NCBI GenBank assembly: GCA_020740775.1
Contig: JAHEWK010000007.1
Coordinates: 1,674,001 to 1,738,000, forward strand
Length of the DNA stretch: 64,000 nt
Source of the DNA: Ilyonectria destructans
Lineage: Eukaryota > Ascomycota > Sordariomycetes > Hypocreales > Nectriaceae
Direction of reading: 5' to 3'
Below the pieces are notes generated by a model. It was not told the DNA's origin. It saw only the letters and a list, made by a program, of their open reading frames with translations, and did not search any database. The position numbers and the translations under genes were made by a program. Shown here piece after piece: positions 50,396 through 59,838 of the stretch (its first letter is position 1; every line of letters begins with the position of its first letter).

Positions 50396-51106
50396 ATGTC
50401 TCGCATCCAAGTCGGTACCTTGATCTACGACTTTCAAGCCATTGACGTCGTCGGACCCCTTGATCTCCTCAACAGCATCCGCCAAGACTTTCTCAAAGGT
50501 CTCACACTCTTTGGCCCTATTGATGAAGCCACACTTGCTCGAGCGCCGGAATTCGACTTCCACCATATCGGCTTAACGCGAGATCCCGTGCCTCTTCTGA
50601 GCAGCTCGCTGAAAATCGCTCCGACCACGACCCTTGAGGAATGTCCGGAACTGGACTATCTCTTGATTGGCGGGCCCGACCATAACTTTAAGCTGGCGCC
50701 CGAGTACGCAGAGTTTATCCGTCGCCATGTAGCTGCCGGAAAGCTCCTGTTTACGACTTGCACTGGGGCTTCTGTCATCGCTTCGACGGGGGTTCTCGAT
50801 GGGAAGAATGCAACGATTAATAACGTCGAGTACGAATACTTCAAGAAGCGCCATCCCCAGGTCAAATGGACTAGGGAGAAGAAATGGGTTGTTGACGGGA
50901 ACATTTGGACTGGGTCGGGCGCTGTTGCGGGTATGGACATGATTGCTTCTTGGATCAAGGAAAACTATGGCCTCGACGTTCTTATTGAGGCGTGCAAGTC
51001 CCTTGATTATGAGCCGAGGGACATTGATGGGCTGTTCACTGTGCTTCCAAAGCGCTACAACTCCCAAGGAAACCAGGTTTCTACTCTTGAATTCTTCTAC
51101 CACTAG
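50396..51106 (+). CDS. DJ-1/PfpI family protein, isocyanide hydratase-like
   Basis: A single-exon protein of 236 residues with the DJ-1/PfpI (class I amidotransferase-like) fold. The N-terminus gives a first strand VGTLIYD, then DVVGP with Asp17. A glycine loop IGGPDHNF lies at about 91-98. The nucleophile elbow TTCTGA has Cys122, and a GSGAVAGMD segment lies at about 200. In characterised isocyanide hydratases of this superfamily an Asp in the DxxGP motif and the elbow Cys are the catalytic residues, so that activity is possible; family members also include glyoxalase III-like and non-enzymatic proteins. The frame is open further upstream, to 50,192, but similarity begins only at this Met, so I chose 50,396. 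No signal peptide is seen, so it is probably cytosolic. Confidence 0.88.
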   Translation: MSRIQVGTLIYDFQAIDVVGPLDLLNSIRQDFLKGLTLFGPIDEATLARAPEFDFHHIGLTRDPVPLLSSSLKIAPTTTLEECPELDYLLIGGPDHNFKLAPEYAEFIRRHVAAGKLLFTTCTGASVIASTGVLDGKNATINNVEYEYFKKRHPQVKWTREKKWVVDGNIWTGSGAVAGMDMIASWIKENYGLDVLIEACKSLDYEPRDIDGLFTVLPKRYNSQGNQVSTLEFFYH

Positions 51107-51471
51107 GCTCGATAAGTGGGTGCTTAATATCGGTATCGAAGAATAGCACCTCGGCAGCAAGGTGACTGCGGTTCTCTCTATCTCCCCTCACTTCGTTTCA
51201 AGCCTACAGTAAATTAGGATAGTGTCAGTTTGACGGATCTTAATCTCCCATTCCCACGTAAATATCACCCTTCCCATTGCCCACACACCATTGATTGTTA
51301 AAAGACCTGTCAGAAGCCGACGGCTTGTCAGCTGGCGTGAAACGGGAAACTTGTCCCTGCACAGCCATGTTCAGATTCAACAAGAAGACGTGGAGGCCCT
51401 GAATTTCCACCGCAGCCTCGCGATTGTAAATATAGGGCTACAGCTACTCCTTTTTGCTGCTGGAGAGACTC

Positions 51472-51745
51472 TCAAACTGCCTTCACCCCATAATCATGGC
51501 CCTCGCAGGTGATGAAACAGTCCGAAGTATCTGCCTTAGTAGACTTCTCGAACTTGAAATGCAGGTTAGTTCGGCTTGCACTAAGTAAGAGCGAACACTG
51601 AGAGTATTACTTGCTCGAATGCCGGCGGTACTCTCCTCCATGACGGGAGCTTCCTTTATGCCCAAAGTCTTTGCAATGCCGTTTCCCATCTGAGTCACTA
51701 CCCATTTTTGTAACTTGTTAGTATCAATGACAAACATGGGTCTAA
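51472..51745 (-). pseudogene. Short-chain dehydrogenase/reductase remnant, C-terminal end
   Basis: On the minus strand WVVTQMGNGIAKTLGIKEAP followed by VMEESTAGI matches the C-terminal part of classical SDR proteins (PGwVqTDMGn...G.eAPv..eeSv.Gi). After a gap with an intron-like CTAAC, the stretch FEKSTKADTSDCFITCEGHD fits the usual last strand (..sG.F..yeG..). The apparent intron does not join the two parts in frame, and the conserved PGW is degraded (VIDTN instead). No Rossmann TGxxxGIG segment or catalytic YxxxK is found upstream. I read it as a relic; an unusual partial gene is the alternative. Confidence 0.55.
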
Positions 51746-51769
51746 AACTAATGCGTTTCTTACCCTGGG

Positions 51770-52648
51770 TGGATAGGGATGCAGTAAAGTTGGACTCCTC
51801 ATGGCGTACTTTCCAACGAAAAGGCTTGCCAACAACTAACAGCTTCCATAAAAAGAAACGCTTGCAAGGCTCGGCAGGAGACACGGAACAAGAGGCTGAT
51901 TTCCAGAGGCCTACCGTAGCCGCTTGAAATGAAGAGAGAACCCGCTTCCTTCTTGAAGCCATTCATTGGTGCTTTGATATTCAGGAGAATAAACGTGGGC
52001 TAGATTAAACCTGAGAATACAGTCTTCTTTATAATTGTCTTGGTATTTTTAAAGAATATTACTATTTATATCTTCAGTATGTAGATAAGTTTCACTAAGA
52101 AGTTTAAATAATACATTGACTACTTTATTGAAGTTACTATAAGCTATAGAATACTATAAAAATCCAACTCTTCTTTCTTCGCATATAGTAGAAGCGGATA
52201 AGCTAACAACCTAGATAGCCGGAATGTAAAGTGCTTAGTTAGTTAGTTAGAGAAGTGTGGGTTAACTGAGGAGAGAGGCAACGTACCGTTTAGTCACCCC
52301 TAAAGTCGAAGTGCCTGACGTCGCTTCCGAGGCAGAGGACGAAGAACCACCGAGCCTACTCCACACTCATTGTGGTAACATAAAGAATGATCGTAGCGTG
52401 ATTCGAGCACCCCCCCCCCCGAGGGGCACCAGGTGCTGAAGCACCATACGACCTTTGGGGTCAAAGCCCAAGGGTTTTTGCCCATCAAGAAATCGGGTTT
52501 CACCCATCAAGGAATAAGGTTTTCACCCACCAAGAAATAAGAAGAGCAATGATGGTCGGGCTGGGTCGCCGGGACGCCGGTGTTCTTTGGCTGCTTCAAT
52601 CCTAGTCTTCGCATCGTCGAGGGAACGCTTGACGTTGGGCTGTCTCAA
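51770..52648. other. Intergenic, with an AT-rich patch and hairpin repeats
   Basis: No gene is recognised. About 52,010-52,200 is AT-rich and may be a small transposon scar. A 12-C homopolymer run is near 52,410-52,425. The hairpin repeat array at 52,472-52,540 is listed separately. Confidence 0.5.
52472..52540 (-). repeat. 23-bp hairpin repeat array, left (inverted)
   Basis: Three 23-bp units. On the minus strand they read ttgatgggtgaaaacc or a variant. Each contains a short inverted repeat around GAAA-type loops (gggtgaaaccc). The same unit occurs in opposite orientation at 55,433-55,600. Confidence 0.8.
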
Positions 52649-53790
52649 TTACCCGTCCCATGTTTTTGGCAGTCGGGCTTCCTGGAAGAAGGGCAGTTCC
52701 TGGACTATTGTTAGACCCCTAGGTTGGAAAGCAGAGGAGGAGAAAGGAGTGGGAGGGAGATCTTACTGCTAGCCATTCTGCCTTGATTGCTGTAGCTGTC
52801 TGCAGGTACTGCTTCTCTCCCGACGTATGAAAGTTGGTGTAGATGATCCATTCGTAGCGCTCACCCACCAGAGAGCTGAGTGGTGACAAAAGCGCGGGGG
52901 TTTTCTCATGAACCGTTCGGTACTCATCCCCGGTACGGTTGATGGCGGCGTGGGTGCAGAAGGCGATCGCCAAAGCCTTCCGAACAGTCGTCATGTCGGT
53001 AATCGATACGCGGGTTGGTTCGATGTGGGCAACGTCCTGTAGGAACCGCCCTATTCCTTGTCGCGTCTTGCGGACCTCTTCTAGAGCGCGCATGTCTAAG
53101 AAATGTTCGAGGCACCATTCGCCGAGGTTGAATTTGGGCCCGTTTTCTTGGAGGTGTATCCGACGTACCTGCATGCAGGCGTTGAAGGCGTTTGCGAGGC
53201 TGAGGTGGTCCGACAGCGGGTGTGAGAAGGTTGTCCTGGCCAGGTCCGCAACCTGCAGGTATTGAGCTGGACGCATAAAGATGGACGCCCGAGAGCTGCA
53301 CAACAGGGCGATATCAACGATGTCCATGGAGCAGCCAAGCTTCGCACCAACTTCGATGGCTCGGTACTAGATTGGGCCCAGTGGACATTTTGCGGCGAGG
53401 CGGCTTGACGGAGTGGGTGCGGCGTCGTCTTTCAAAAGTTCCCTGTTTTTGTTAATATCAGTAACAGGCGTTGGATGGGAAAATGATACTAATCTCGAAG
53501 ATCCTGGGCAGCACGCGCGATCGACTCTGGATGAGGGGCATCGATCTAGTCAAAGTCGATGATTTTTCTGTAGCCGGCAGTCACCAGCTTCAGAATTACT
53601 GAGTGGACCGACACGCAGCGGATGACAGGCTCAGTGGACGGAGCCATGCCATCATAGTCCTCCTTGCTGTAGAGTCGATAACAAACGCCGCGGTGGCCTG
53701 GTTGCGCACAGGGGACTCCATTCAGCAGTGACAGCGGAGTCGCCTGGAGTTTCTTGATTACTTGTGTCGCGAAGAAGTTTGGGAGAACGA
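52649..53790 (-). pseudogene. DEAH-box RNA helicase, decayed 3' half
   Basis: Reading the minus strand from about 53,710, GVCYRLYSKEDYDGM matches the segment after helicase motif VI. Next come the winged-helix region (EPVIRCVSVHSVILKLV), the ratchet/HA2 domain (RAIEVGAKLGCSMDIVDIA; HPLSDHLSLANAFNA; EWCLEHFLDMRAL) and the OB fold (ERYEWIIYTNF; IKAEWLA, then ELPFFQEARLP after the last intron). Introns 53,443-53,489 and 52,700-52,766 have good splice signals. Two in-frame TAGs (53,546-53,548 and 53,367-53,369) replace Trp codons expected in DFDW and PIWYR, and a third TAG spans the first intron junction. Motifs I-V are not found upstream. The best reading is a truncated, RIP-touched relic of a Prp-type or DHX-type helicase. 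Confidence 0.75.
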
Positions 53791-53799
53791 TGTGTGAAG

Positions 53800-54498
53800 A
53801 TGTGGTTCATGGTGTTAGAAGTGGCCGGGATATGATCACGGGTGGAAACCTAACGGCAGCACTGGGGCCTTGCTGAACCGCAGCTTAGGGCCTCCCTTAT
53901 TCTGACGGTGGTGGCTAATCCTGAAGGCTGGAGTAGAATGGCAGCAATAGCTCGCCTTAATGCGCACCTTCGCGCGACCGCCGTGCGACACTGGAGACAG
54001 GTACATCAATTGCTACCATAATTACTAGTGAGTGCAAGTCACTTCCTCCAGATAACCACTAGGTACCTAGGTAGGCAAATAATGTCACTAGCGCCAATTC
54101 TTTTCTTGAGGCCGCAGTTCAGATCCTCACGAAGATGCACGAAAGTAGCCAATCAAAGTACATCATTCTTCTCATACTCCACTATTTCAAACGTTCAGAT
54201 CTCAGTATGGGTTCAGATCCCTTCCGTGTGTGCTCAGGTAGGTAGCCCCCAAAAACGGTTGGAGAGGGTTAAGTCTACTTGATCTCAGATGTAGCTCACT
54301 TTTTTATGAGGGCAGAACGCTTGATAACAGGGCACTGCTACTCTATCCAAGACCTCTCCCGCATTCTCGAGCACACCTCTCTCCAACATCATTCAACAAC
54401 ACTGCCACCAAACAACACACCACATCGAGTTTGCGACCACCGCTGCACCATCTTCACATATCAACCAAAGTCAAGAGCCTTGTGAAGCAAGCAATAGA
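53800..54498. promoter_or_regulatory. Upstream region of the small gene at 54.57 kb
   Basis: No coding sequence is recognised. The last 130 bases are C/A-rich with tracts such as ccaccaaacaacacaccaca, typical of leader regions in filamentous fungi, and lead directly to a clear 5'UTR intron. I did not identify a TATA element or a specific factor site. Confidence 0.4.
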
Positions 54499-54570
54499 GT
54501 AAGTATGACCCAGTTCGGCGCGTTGCCCCTCCCAGCGCTGGCAAAACCTCACGACTCACTCATTCCACAG
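54499..54570 (+). other. 5'UTR intron
   Basis: A 72-bp intron with donor GTAAGT and acceptor CATTCCACAG, ending one base before the ATG at 54,572. An intron directly in front of the start is common in fungal genes and strongly supports both the start and the reality of the downstream gene. Confidence 0.7.
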
Positions 54571-54571
54571 A

Positions 54572-55302
54572 ATGGCACCTTACAACGCGCAATGGGAGGC
54601 CCAGATCGAAGTTTACCGGAAGAATCGTCGCCTTCTCGTCGCCCGCAATATCGACTTCAAGGCAACTCGGGCCGCATTCGAGGCCGATGTCCGGGCTAGG
54701 CTCACCAAGCCCGACTCCGTCATCTTTCTCTGGCCGCCGCCGTCTTCGGCTCAGTACACCAACCAGAATCGCCATAGGGGCTGGGTATGCTTACGTTCAA
54801 CCAGCGGCTCGATGCCAGGACAGTTGAGGGTGACCTCAAGGACTACGTGTTTCGCGACCGTCCGATCAGAATCGATCGAGCAAGCAGGGTTGCGGTGAGT
54901 CCACCTATGGATCTACCCATCCTTGTCCTTGCCTCCTGCTAATGCAAACTACAGCATGCCCCAGGCGCCTCGAGGGCGCATGCGGACGCTTCTACCACCG
55001 CCGCTGCTGCCACTACCGCTCCTACCACTGCCACTCCCGCCATAGCTCCCGCCATCGTGGCTCCTACGACAACCGCTCCCACCACCGCTCCTCCTACCGC
55101 TCCCGCCACCGCTGCCAGAAACCTCCCCGCCCAACCCACCCCGGCTCATGGCACCGCCGCCCACAACTCCCCCGACTCTCTCGAGGGGGCTCTCTTGGTG
55201 TCATGGGAAAGTTTGCCACTGAAGCGCGACGATGTTCCCGAAGACGAGGACGATAACCAGAGCAACCGGGACATCGACGACGAAGTATTTTGGGACGACT
55301 AA
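54572..55302 (+). CDS. Small protein of unknown function, Ala/Thr/Pro-rich with acidic tail
   Basis: Proposed exons 54,572-54,784, 54,829-54,894 and 54,955-55,302, giving about 208 residues. The first 65 residues are mixed and charged (YRKNRRLLVARNIDFKATRA) and look like a folded or helical segment. The second exon reads GDLKDYVFRDRPIRIDRAS. The third begins with a long A/T/P repeat stretch (APTTTAPTTAPPTAP) and ends with an acidic tail, DEVFWDD. The second intron is convincing (GTGAGT, then aactacag). The first one (GTATGC, ending gttgag) is weak, so a frameshift or another splice is possible. No family is recognised. The 23-bp hairpin array begins about 130 bp beyond the stop. Confidence 0.5.
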
Positions 55303-55432
55303 GGGGAGCGTACGCAAGATAGGCGATGCCCGAGCCGCCGATAGGAGCCGACTCCCTTCACACAAACACCCGTCGCCTCTGACTAAACTATATCGCAAGA
55401 TCCCTTCTGCCAGAACGACAACCCTCAATGAG

Positions 55433-55600
55433 TTGATGGGCGAAAGCCCACACTCTTTGTATTACTTGATAGGTGAAAACCTGATTCCTTGATAGGTGAA
55501 AACCTGATTCCTTGATAGGTGAAAACCTGATTCCTTGATAGGTGAAAACCTGATTCTTAATAGGTGAAAACCTGATTCCTTAATGGTTGAAAATCCTGGG
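55433..55600 (+). repeat. 23-bp hairpin repeat array, right
   Basis: About six to seven units of ttgataggtgaaaacctgattcc. The outermost unit on the left (ttgatgggcgaaagccca) and the main unit (aggtgaaaacct) differ in the stem but keep pairing and the GAAA loop. The array lies between the small gene and a tRNA-like fragment and is inverted relative to 52,472-52,540. Confidence 0.85.
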
Positions 55601-55612
55601 CATTCGCTCGAA

Positions 55613-55661
55613 GGTCGCTCTGGCAGCCCCGCGGGGTGTGGGTTCGATTCCCACGGCGATC
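55613..55661 (+). pseudogene. tRNA-like fragment (T arm and acceptor stem)
   Basis: A perfect T arm (gtggg, loop ttcgatt, cccac) includes a B-box-like ggttcgattcc and is followed by ggcgatc and a TTTT terminator. The 5' segment ggtcgct can pair with ggcgatc. A ccccgcgggg hairpin stands where a long variable arm would be. The span is only 49 bases, and the D and anticodon arms cannot be found. It is therefore a truncated tRNA (possibly Leu or Ser type) or a SINE-type relic, not a working gene. Confidence 0.5.
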
Positions 55662-55669
55662 TTTTGACT

Positions 55670-56743
55670 CCCCTGGCGAAGAAATCAAGGCGGGGGACGT
55701 GTGAGGTCTTGGCTAACAGTGTTAGGTGAATGGCTGAAATGGTCTTGGGTTGCTACTGGACCGCAGAGTTGGGTGTAAACCGACTCACCCATCAACCGAT
55801 AGGGGATGTAAAGTTCTCATCCTGGACTGTTCATAGTTGGGCAATCAGTTCACTTTGGTGAACTTCAATAGCTTTTTCAAGATTCAAAGGACACTGCCCG
55901 GATTACCATCCAAGACAGCACAATGAATCGAAATATCGATAACGCAAGTTCACTTCAGTCGCTTCCTTTGGTCATCTTGATTAGAGGCTCGCAGGTCCTC
56001 ATTCAAGACTGTAATCCAGTCGGACTGCCCACGACTACATGTTTATCAATCCGCACCAATTTATTATCCCCGGGATCAAGCGCCATTCCTCGTTACACGA
56101 CAACATCAAGCGGGACAGACGACTTTTCCTCCTGCAAGGTGGGCACAAGAAATGATTGAGGACACCTCGCCCCCTAAAGTCGGCAGGTCGATGTGCTATT
56201 GGGGGCTAAGATTGAACTATTAACGCAAGGGTTGGTTGTATCTTCGGGGCGAAGCTCTCTTTCAGCCTCCGTCCCTCGGCATTATTTGGTGCGTTGCTGG
56301 GGAGGAGTTTAGGCACAGGCGGGAGATGGGACCTTTATCCTCAGGTGAACAGGTGACGTCGCGTAGTCGTTTCACGGCCCAGCTCAAAGCCGAGGAAGAC
56401 AAGAGTGTAGCAGAAGGGACTGATGATGAAAATGTTTGAGACGCTACTTAGGTAACTTAGGTATCTCCACCATTTCGTCAAGTGCGCGTCCCAACATCCT
56501 CGCCCGTGATTTCATCATTTCATAACCCACCCAGTCCAATGTCGCGCAAGAACAGAGACCAACCCAATTCAAAGGAAATCATGATCAATGTTTGGTTAAT
56601 GAAGAATCTCCACTAAGAAACCTGTTACCTGACAAGTTTACGTCTTTTACATCTCAACCCTCAGTTACTCTGATCATGAACCCGCCAGAGGAAGAGAGCA
56701 TTCTGCTCTTCTCCGTTAAGGCGTAATTTAGCCACACTCACCT
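55670..56743. other. Intergenic, no gene recognised
   Basis: Several open frames of 65-80 codons occur, but none resembles a known protein, has splice support or shows a start context. The right end would contain the 3'UTR of the ZIP gene. Confidence 0.5.
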
Positions 56744-58276
56744 TTATGCAAAGGCTCCGACGATGGACATGCTCATTGCTGTGTGGTGTTAGGATCTACA
56801 TCAACGGAGGTATGGATGGATCGCTGGTACTTACCTCCAAGAAGCACCCAACAGAAGGCAGCAATTTTGGTCTTCTTATTCATCAAACGGTTCGCCTCCT
56901 CCGAGAGAAAGTCTTCGACCAACAAATCAACCAAAGCGGCGTAGATCAACAAGCCAGATGAGCTGTGGATGCGTAAGCAAATGACCTAGCCGGTTTGCGA
57001 GGAGAAATGGAACACGGAAACACTCACATTGCGTTAAAAATTCCAACGATGATCAAACCGAAAGCACTCTCAGGGTCGTATGTGTTTCTAGTTAGCAGCC
57101 CAATGGCCTGACCGATAGGTGCAGTTGTTCCAAAGGCTACAACAAGCAGCCATGGACGGGCACTCTGCTTTGGGTATGGCACAGCAGCAATCCGGGCCCC
57201 GAGTCCTAGGCCCTCAAACATTTGGTGGAATAAGATTGCGACCAGGAGTATGACAAATCCGTCGGAGGTGATTGAAACAGTCATGCCGACGAAGACGGAG
57301 TGAAAGAGGATACCGCCCTCAAGTAGTGTAATGTTAGCCGACATCTTTTTAAGAACCTGAGGATCAACTTGTTGGCCTTCCTCGTCGAAGATTGATTCAG
57401 TAACTTCGATGGCGGGCTTTTCATGGTGCTCAACCGGTGGCGAATACCGATTGGAATTGATCATTTCAATCATCTCTGTACGCTGACGAACATACTGCTC
57501 ATAGAAGACGACGAACCACGCCGGCATGGTTGAGCCATTGATGTCTTTGTCAGTGCCGTTCCACCTGCCGGTTTCCTCATACATGTTCTGTGCCATGGCC
57601 TTCTCGTATGCAACCTTGTCGTCTATTTCAAAGTCAAACTCTTCATCCGGATGAGGTTGTGTTTGTTGCAATGACTGAGGCCGCTTTGGTCGTCTCGGCG
57701 GTTGAGGAGCCGTTATTTCTGTGCCAGTCGGCCCCCCGTGAGAGTGGCCTCCAGTCTTGGCGTTGAGGTACATTTCGATGACGAAGAGGATGAACATGGA
57801 GCCCATCATGATGACTCCGGGCATGGCGGGATAATTGGTCGTGAAAAGATCGGGAAGGCATGGATTCGTGAGGCTTCCGAATGCCGTCGGAAGAAGCTGC
57901 TAATGTCAGTACTGGTATATGATCTGGATCAAGGCGAAACTTACATGCACGAATGCAGTGGCGACTAGAACTCCAGTTCCAAAGTGCTTGCAAGCAAAAA
58001 ATAACTTTGGAGGAACGTTCAAGCCCTTTATCTTCTTGGCGGCAACGGGAAAACCAGCACCTATTATCACAGTGTTAGGGTAATTCCAAAATCTTAGCGG
58101 AACTTGAGACTATTTACATACCGAAGATAGAAGCGGCTAAGACCATAACTGTGTGCACCCTAGTTAGCAACCTTGAACACAAACCTAGAGACTTGAGACT
58201 TACAAACACCGGCAACATGGAGCCCGAGGTCATACTCCTCCGAGCCGGCCTCGCTCCCACATTGTGGCTTTTCCAT
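56744..58276 (-). CDS. ZIP-family zinc/iron transporter
   Basis: Six exons: 58,204-58,276; 58,122-58,148; 57,945-58,060; 57,028-57,896; 56,835-56,962; 56,744-56,778. Together they give 415 residues, with all junction phases consistent and standard GT-AG introns of 48-65 bp. The protein starts MEKPQCG. Transmembrane segments include GVFMVLAASIFGAGFPVAA and FGTGVLVATAFVH, followed by a long polar, His-bearing cytosolic loop. The metal-site helices are HSVFVGMTV (TM4) and HQMFEGLGLGARI (TM5), where His and Glu form the binuclear metal site known for ZIPs. The C-terminus MSMSIVGAFA is typical of fungal plasma-membrane Zrt-type carriers. It probably imports zinc into the cytosol; iron is possible. 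No zinc-responsive element was found upstream. Confidence 0.93.
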
Positions 58277-59838
58277 CGTTCAGTCGTATAGAGAACTGTT
58301 CCAGAAGTGACGACTCAATGTGGCTGAATCGGTCCTCAAAAGAATCGAACGGCAATTATAAGACGGCAAGAGTTTGATCTGATACTGAAAATGAAAGAAA
58401 CCAGAAAGGAAAAATGGAAACAATACAAAGAGAATTTGAAAAGAGACACTCCGTTCCAGCCGAAAGTGACAAGATGGGTACAGAAAGAGAGAGAATGTTA
58501 GTGATGCCTTTGACTTGGCTTTAATATTACCTGAGCAAGCTGAATATCAGCTAGCACTGTGTGTAAAGTGGGACGCATGTGGAGGCGAGATGTTGACACG
58601 CTCGAGCTCCAGATGAAACATTCATCTCACAACCTTATTCATAGAGAGGAGGTAGGATTAGGGTATGAAAGGCAGGGTAACGGTGGATGAAAATAGCACT
58701 GCTGCTGCTTGAGGTGGCTGGTGATGTCCTTTTCGCATTTAAAGCCCGTGCTGTTCACGATCTGCGACACTCCTAGCAGCATCATGGCTCGGAAAGTGCC
58801 TGCATGACTGCCGATTGGCTGCTCCAGATATAATGATATTTAACAGATCGTTTCTGATTTTAACATTAGAGCTCTACCCTAGTGTGACTAGGTCTCGGGG
58901 TCGAGCTGTAACCCGAGATGAGGCAGCGTATGGCGACAACGACGTTGTAGACAAGCCTAGACGAGCCAGAAACACGAGAAACGGGAAGGATTATGGTAGA
59001 GTCGCGTGCTGCTCGCGCTGACGAAGACATTAGCCAGACGGGAGTAGGGGTAGCCGTGGCGATGAAACACGAAGATGGCCCAATCGGAGGCGAGGATTGC
59101 GAGATTGATCGACAGCTAGGCAATGCAATCGAAAGCAAAACAATCCCCGCGGTCTCCCCATGGATACATTCTAGCTATTCCGGAAACAGTCAGGGTGGCA
59201 AGACGGACCTAGTGCAACAGCAGCGCTCTTGGCAATAACAACAACCTCATCGTTGCGCAGTCCGAGAGCGACTTGCAGGGTAGTAATTGTTAGGTTATCA
59301 AAACAACAACGGCCGTGACGGCATGTTACCATGTTGGCGGTCTGTGCACAACTAAACCCAACCGGAGCTGATCGCTTCTATATGCAATCTCCTTTGCTAC
59401 TCGCCATGACCTCTCATTCATGTCATACATGCGTTGAAAGTGATGGGCTCAGCAAGATACCCCCAATACTCGATTGAGCCTTTTGTCAAATTTCCAAGCG
59501 GTTTCTCGGGGCAATTTTATGACAACCTTTATGCTTAATTGGAATATTTAGGTGATCTACGACAAAAGGCCCCGGGAAGCTCACGGCGCCGAGTCCTTGG
59601 CAGTCTCACGGGCGGGGCCACGGGGTTCGGACACGGGCATTCCGGTATCTGCGCCTGACACACGGGCTGCAGATCGTTACGGGACGCGCAATCACAGGTT
59701 TGGCATTGCCGCAGGTAGCGATGCGAGTATGGTTCGATGCTGTGGATTTAGTTGCTCGGGGAGGATTATTATCGACCATTATACAGCCCTGGCAGTCTCT
59801 TCCAGCCCAGGTTCCTTCGTGCTTATACATACTTGCTC
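58277..59838. other. Intergenic, no gene recognised
   Basis: This holds the 5' region of the ZIP gene and the 3' region of the MFS gene, both read leftwards. Small open frames of up to about 95 codons show no family resemblance. There is no repeat or RNA gene that I can support. Confidence 0.5.

Noticed and set aside
50318..51160. Minus-strand open frames of 82-195 codons over the DJ-1 gene
   Set aside because: They are shadows of the real gene's codon pattern and resemble no protein family.
52405..52430. Poly-C run as a regulatory or recombination element
   Set aside because: It is a single homopolymer tract with no accompanying structure and may be slippage or sequencing noise.
54939..55164. 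Gly/Ala/Ser-rich minus-strand frames opposite the small gene
   Set aside because: They are mirror images of the A/T/P repeat of the plus-strand gene, whose exon borders are supported.
55923..56439. Open frames of 67-78 codons in the spacer before the ZIP gene
   Set aside because: They show no motif, intron signals or conserved features.
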